NCBI GenBank assembly: GCA_026004735.1
Contig: BPJS01000001.1
Coordinates: 558,001-622,000 of the forward strand
Reading direction: 5' to 3'
Source of the DNA: Isosphaeraceae bacterium
GTDB lineage: Bacteria > Planctomycetota > Planctomycetia > Isosphaerales > Isosphaeraceae
DNA length: 64,000 nucleotides
Below are positions 60,872 through 64,000 of the stretch, piece by piece. The notes beneath the pieces were generated by a model. That model saw only the letters and a list, made by a program, of their open reading frames with translations, was not told where the DNA came from and ran no database searches. The position numbers were made by a program, and so were the translations under genes. Each line of letters opens with the position of its first letter. Within the stretch, counting starts at the first letter, position 1.

Positions 60872-63800
60872 ATGCCGCGGCGCCCATTCCGTGGACTCCT
60901 GCCGATCGGCCAGATGCTCCAACTCAGCCCTCCCTCCTCGCACACTCTGCTTGCCCTGGTGCTGCTGAGGCCCGCACTGCCCGTCCAGCAGCCTCCTGCA
61001 CCTCCCCCGCGCGCGACTTCCTCCCTGAACTTCGCCACCGCTCTGCTCGACGAACGGCGCTACGAGTTGGCCGCCGAAGAATTTCAACGCATCCTCGCCG
61101 CCGACCCGACTCCCCAAATCCGCGCCGACGCACTCTACGGCCTCGCCCGTGCCCAACTTTTCCTCCGCCAGTACTCCTCCGCCCGCGACACCTTCCAGCA
61201 ATTTCTCGACACCGCCCCCAACCACCCCCAGGCCGACGCCGCACGCTTCCGCCTCGCCGAAGCCACCTTCCTGGCCGGCTCACACTCCGCTGCCGAACCG
61301 CTCCTGCTCCGCTTCCTCGAACAGGCACCCAACCATATCCACGCCCAACCCGCCTGGCTCTACCTCGGCGACATCCACTCCGCCCGTGCCGACCTCCCCG
61401 CCGCACGCGACGCTTACAACAAAGCCCTCACCCTGAACCCCGACGGTCCCCTCGCCCACCGCGCTCGCTTCCAACTGGCCCGCACCCTCGCCGACCTCAA
61501 GGAAACGGACCGCGCCCTCGACCTCTTCGAACAACTCGCCCGCGACGCCACCGGCGACCTCGCCCACCGCGCCCAGATCCAAGCCGGCGTCGTCCAACTG
61601 AGGGCCGGCCGCTACGAGCAGGCCCTGAAGACCTTCTCTCAACTCGAAGCCCAGCAGCCAGCCAACCCCCCCGGTGAACTCCGAATCCGACGCGCCGAGG
61701 CCCTCGCCGGCCTCCATCGCTTCGAGGAAGCCGAGGCCCTGCTCCGACCCCTCATCTCCGCGACCGACCTCCCTGCCGACCTCTCCGCCCAGGCCGCCTA
61801 CTCCCTCGGGCAAATCCAGTTCGATCGGGGCCAGACCGACGCCGCTCTGGCCACCTGGGACGCCGCCCTCCAGCGCCCCGACTCGTCCCTGACTCCCTTG
61901 CTGCTCTTCCGCTCCGCCGAAGCCCTCGCCAGCCTCGGCCGCAACGCCGATGCTCGCGCCCGCTTCCTCCAACTCGTCGAACGCACCCCCACCGACCCCT
62001 GGGCCGATCGCGCTCTGCTCCACGCCGCCCGCCTCGCCCTCGACGCCAAGGACTACCCCGCCGCACTCAACCTCGCCAACTCGCTCATCGACCGCTTCCC
62101 CAACAGCAGCCTCCACGCCGACGCTCGACTCATCGCCGCCCGCGCCGAACAAAATCGCGGCAACGCCGAAGCCGCGATCCGCCTCTACAGAACCCTCCTC
62201 GACCAGGATCACCCCTCACCCTTCACCCGCCAAACCGCTCTCTATTACCTCAACCAGGCATACCTCGACACTGGCCAAAACGACCGCGCCGCCGAAACCC
62301 TCGCCCAACTCTCCGACACGCCCCTGGCCGCCAACGCCCGCTTCCGCCTCGCCCAGGACCACGTCCAGGCCGGGCGCTACGCCGACGCCATCCCCCTCCT
62401 CCAAGCCTTCCTCGACCAACTCCCCCAAAGCCCCCTCGCTCCCGCCGCCCTCGCTCTGCTCGCCCTCTCCCACCACGAACTCAGCCACGACTCAGACGCC
62501 CTCTCCGCCCTCCGCAAACTCGCCCAGGACTGGCCCGACCACGACGAAACCACCCGCGCCCATATCCGCCTCGGTGAGGCTGCCCTCCACGCCAACCGCC
62601 TCGACCAGGCGATCGAACTGCTCCAGGTCGCCGCCAACCGCCCCCCATCTCCCCTCACCGCCCGCGCTCGCTCTTCGCTCGGATGGGCCTTCTACAACGC
62701 TGCACGCTACACCGAAGCCGCCTCCGCCTTCGCCTCCGTCCCCGAGGCCGACCCCAAATCCGACCTCGCCCCCGAAGCCGCCCTCATGCACGCCAGCGCT
62801 CTCCAGCAAGCCGGCCAGACCGACCAAGCCCTCACCCTCTACCAGTCCATCCCTCAGTCCTTCCCAACCTCCCCCGCCGCCACTGCCGCCACCCTCGCCC
62901 GGGCTCGCCTGCTCGCACGCTCCGGCCAGCACCACGACGCAGTCGATGCCTTCACCACCCTGCTCAACCAGCCCAACCTCGCGATCCCGCCCGACGACCT
63001 GCTCCGCGAACTCGCCGCCGCTCAACTCGCCGCCGACCAGACCGACCAGGCCGCCGCCTCTCTTCGCCAACTCCTCGACCAACACCCCCAAAGCCCCCAC
63101 GCCGCCTGGGCACGCCTCGAACTGGCCGAAATCGCCTTCCGCGACCAACGACTTGACGACGCTGCCTCGCTCCTCCAACCCCTCACCACCGACCCGCCTC
63201 CCCCCGATTCCGACCCCTCTCTCATCGCCCACGCCCTCTTCCGCGCCGCCCGCATCGCCCTCGACCGCGGCCAGACCGAATCGGCGATCTCCCTGCTCAA
63301 CCGCCTCATCGACTCCACCTCCGACGCAAACCTCCGCGACCAAGCCCGCTTCTGGCGCGCCGAGGCCCACCTCCTCGCCAACAACCCCCGCGCCGCCGAA
63401 CCCGAATTCGCCGCCCTCGCCTCATCCTCCTCTCCTCTCGACACCAACTCCTGGCGCTCCACCGCTCGGCTCCGACACGTCCAATGCCTGCTCGAACTCC
63501 GCCGCTGGGCCGACGTCCTCACCGAGGCCGACTCCTTCCTCGCCGACCATCCCCCCTCACCCCTCGCCGCCGAACTCCACCTCGCACGCGGCCGCGCCCT
63601 CCAGTCCCAAGCCCTCCCACGCTTCGACGACGCACGGTCAGCCTACCAGGCCGCCATCGACTCCAGCCCCGGCTCCGAAACCGCCGCCCGCGCCCAGTTC
63701 CTCCGCGGCGAAACCTTCCTCCACGAGAAAAACCTCCGGGCCGCCCTCCGCGAATTCCATCAAGTCGAACTCCTTTACCCCTTCCCCACCTGGCAGGCCC

Positions 63801-63958
63801 CAGCCCTGCTCCAATCCGGCAAAACCTACGAAGCCCTCGGCCAGCCCGACCAGGCCATTGCTTCCTACGCCAAACTCATCGACTCCTTTCCCGATAGCCC
63901 CTTCACGCCCGAAGCCCGCAATCGGCTCAACTCGCTCCAGACTTCTCAAACACCCTAA
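60872..63958 (+). CDS. large tetratricopeptide-repeat protein
   Basis: A 1028-residue protein with an N-terminal hydrophobic stretch (SHTLLALVLLRPALPVQQPP, about residues 24-43) that may be a signal sequence. From about residue 50 to the end are repeated helix pairs of the TPR/YbgF kind: FATALLDERRYELAAEEFQR, ALYGLARAQLFLRQYSSARD, FRLAEATFLAGSHSAAEPLL, LGDIHSARADLPAARDAYNK and many more, about 25 repeats. The last repeats (LLQSGKTYEALGQPDQAIAS) end near the stop. Such proteins are scaffolds for protein complexes in the periplasm or at the outer membrane. No catalytic domain is seen. Partner unknown. Confidence 0.85.
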   Translation: MPRRPFRGLLPIGQMLQLSPPSSHTLLALVLLRPALPVQQPPAPPPRATSSLNFATALLDERRYELAAEEFQRILAADPTPQIRADALYGLARAQLFLRQYSSARDTFQQFLDTAPNHPQADAARFRLAEATFLAGSHSAAEPLLLRFLEQAPNHIHAQPAWLYLGDIHSARADLPAARDAYNKALTLNPDGPLAHRARFQLARTLADLKETDRALDLFEQLARDATGDLAHRAQIQAGVVQLRAGRYEQALKTFSQLEAQQPANPPGELRIRRAEALAGLHRFEEAEALLRPLISATDLPADLSAQAAYSLGQIQFDRGQTDAALATWDAALQRPDSSLTPLLLFRSAEALASLGRNADARARFLQLVERTPTDPWADRALLHAARLALDAKDYPAALNLANSLIDRFPNSSLHADARLIAARAEQNRGNAEAAIRLYRTLLDQDHPSPFTRQTALYYLNQAYLDTGQNDRAAETLAQLSDTPLAANARFRLAQDHVQAGRYADAIPLLQAFLDQLPQSPLAPAALALLALSHHELSHDSDALSALRKLAQDWPDHDETTRAHIRLGEAALHANRLDQAIELLQVAANRPPSPLTARARSSLGWAFYNAARYTEAASAFASVPEADPKSDLAPEAALMHASALQQAGQTDQALTLYQSIPQSFPTSPAATAATLARARLLARSGQHHDAVDAFTTLLNQPNLAIPPDDLLRELAAAQLAADQTDQAAASLRQLLDQHPQSPHAAWARLELAEIAFRDQRLDDAASLLQPLTTDPPPPDSDPSLIAHALFRAARIALDRGQTESAISLLNRLIDSTSDANLRDQARFWRAEAHLLANNPRAAEPEFAALASSSSPLDTNSWRSTARLRHVQCLLELRRWADVLTEADSFLADHPPSPLAAELHLARGRALQSQALPRFDDARSAYQAAIDSSPGSETAARAQFLRGETFLHEKNLRAALREFHQVELLYPFPTWQAPALLQSGKTYEALGQPDQAIASYAKLIDSFPDSPFTPEARNRLNSLQTSQTP

Positions 63959-64000
63959 ATCCGTGGTTCCTTCGTTTCCCTACCCGCCCAAAAAATCGCC

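Overview
This window is GC-rich DNA (about two thirds G+C by eye) from a bacterium that is very probably a member of the Planctomycetota, class Planctomycetia. The lineage markers are a DUF1559 prepilin-like protein (32044-33099), a Minf_1886-family protein (38894-39298), a DUF1573 secreted protein (33130-34197), a CsrA-like protein beside an alternative sigma factor, and the remains of a PVC-type haem-binding protein (29264-30409). I saw no rRNA, tRNA, CRISPR array or insertion sequence. Most genes have ordinary chromosomal housekeeping functions.

Layout. 0-5 kb: phosphoesterase (cut by the window edge), Ca/Na antiporter, CbiX-type chelatase and a DegT aminotransferase. 4.6-6.3 kb: minus-strand regulatory group (coiled-coil protein, FliA-like sigma factor, CsrA-like protein) with two strong hairpins and a palindromic promoter. 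6.6-14.8 kb: frameshifted mutY, DCC protein plus HTTM-like membrane protein, clpX, class I aminotransferase, small membrane protein and MFS transporter. 14.8-23.6 kb: three large membrane glycosyltransferases, an ArgA-like acetyltransferase, a membrane-anchored tyrosine phosphatase, and a protein with a degenerate diadenylate-cyclase-like C-terminus coupled to the third glycosyltransferase. 23.9-29.2 kb: korAB, miaA, purU. 29.2-36.2 kb: planctomycete-specific exported proteins and a pseudogene. 36.3-39.8 kb: truB, hflX, Minf_1886, Trm112.

40.0-51.3 kb is a single-strand block of phage virion genes in packaging-to-tail order: terminase, portal, a 51-residue membrane peptide, scaffold-like protein, SU10/DUF5309-type major capsid protein, connector-like protein, a small beta protein, LamG-like protein, beta-helix tailspike, another structural protein and a tail-terminator-like protein. 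No integrase, repressor, replication, lysis, tail-tube or tape-measure gene is visible. It is either a remnant prophage or a retained, possibly domesticated, particle-forming module, and is the most interesting part of the window.

52-64 kb: egtD (ergothioneine), a frameshifted 6-phosphofructokinase, an S4 RNA-binding protein preceded by a 40-codon gene, a RmlD-like reductase, inorganic pyrophosphatase, an amidase, a YceI lipoprotein, a NYN-domain protein and a 1028-residue TPR protein.

Two otherwise intact conserved genes (mutY, pfk) carry single frameshifts in short repeats (C6 and GCGCGC). Sequencing error is the simplest explanation, but true inactivation is possible. Several upstream regions have sigma-70-like hexamers at 16-18 bp spacing, and these help decide start codons for the antiporter and the acetyltransferase. 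Three short genes under 60 codons (36282-36413, 48047-48202, 54873-54995) are proposed from ribosome binding sites, packing and composition.
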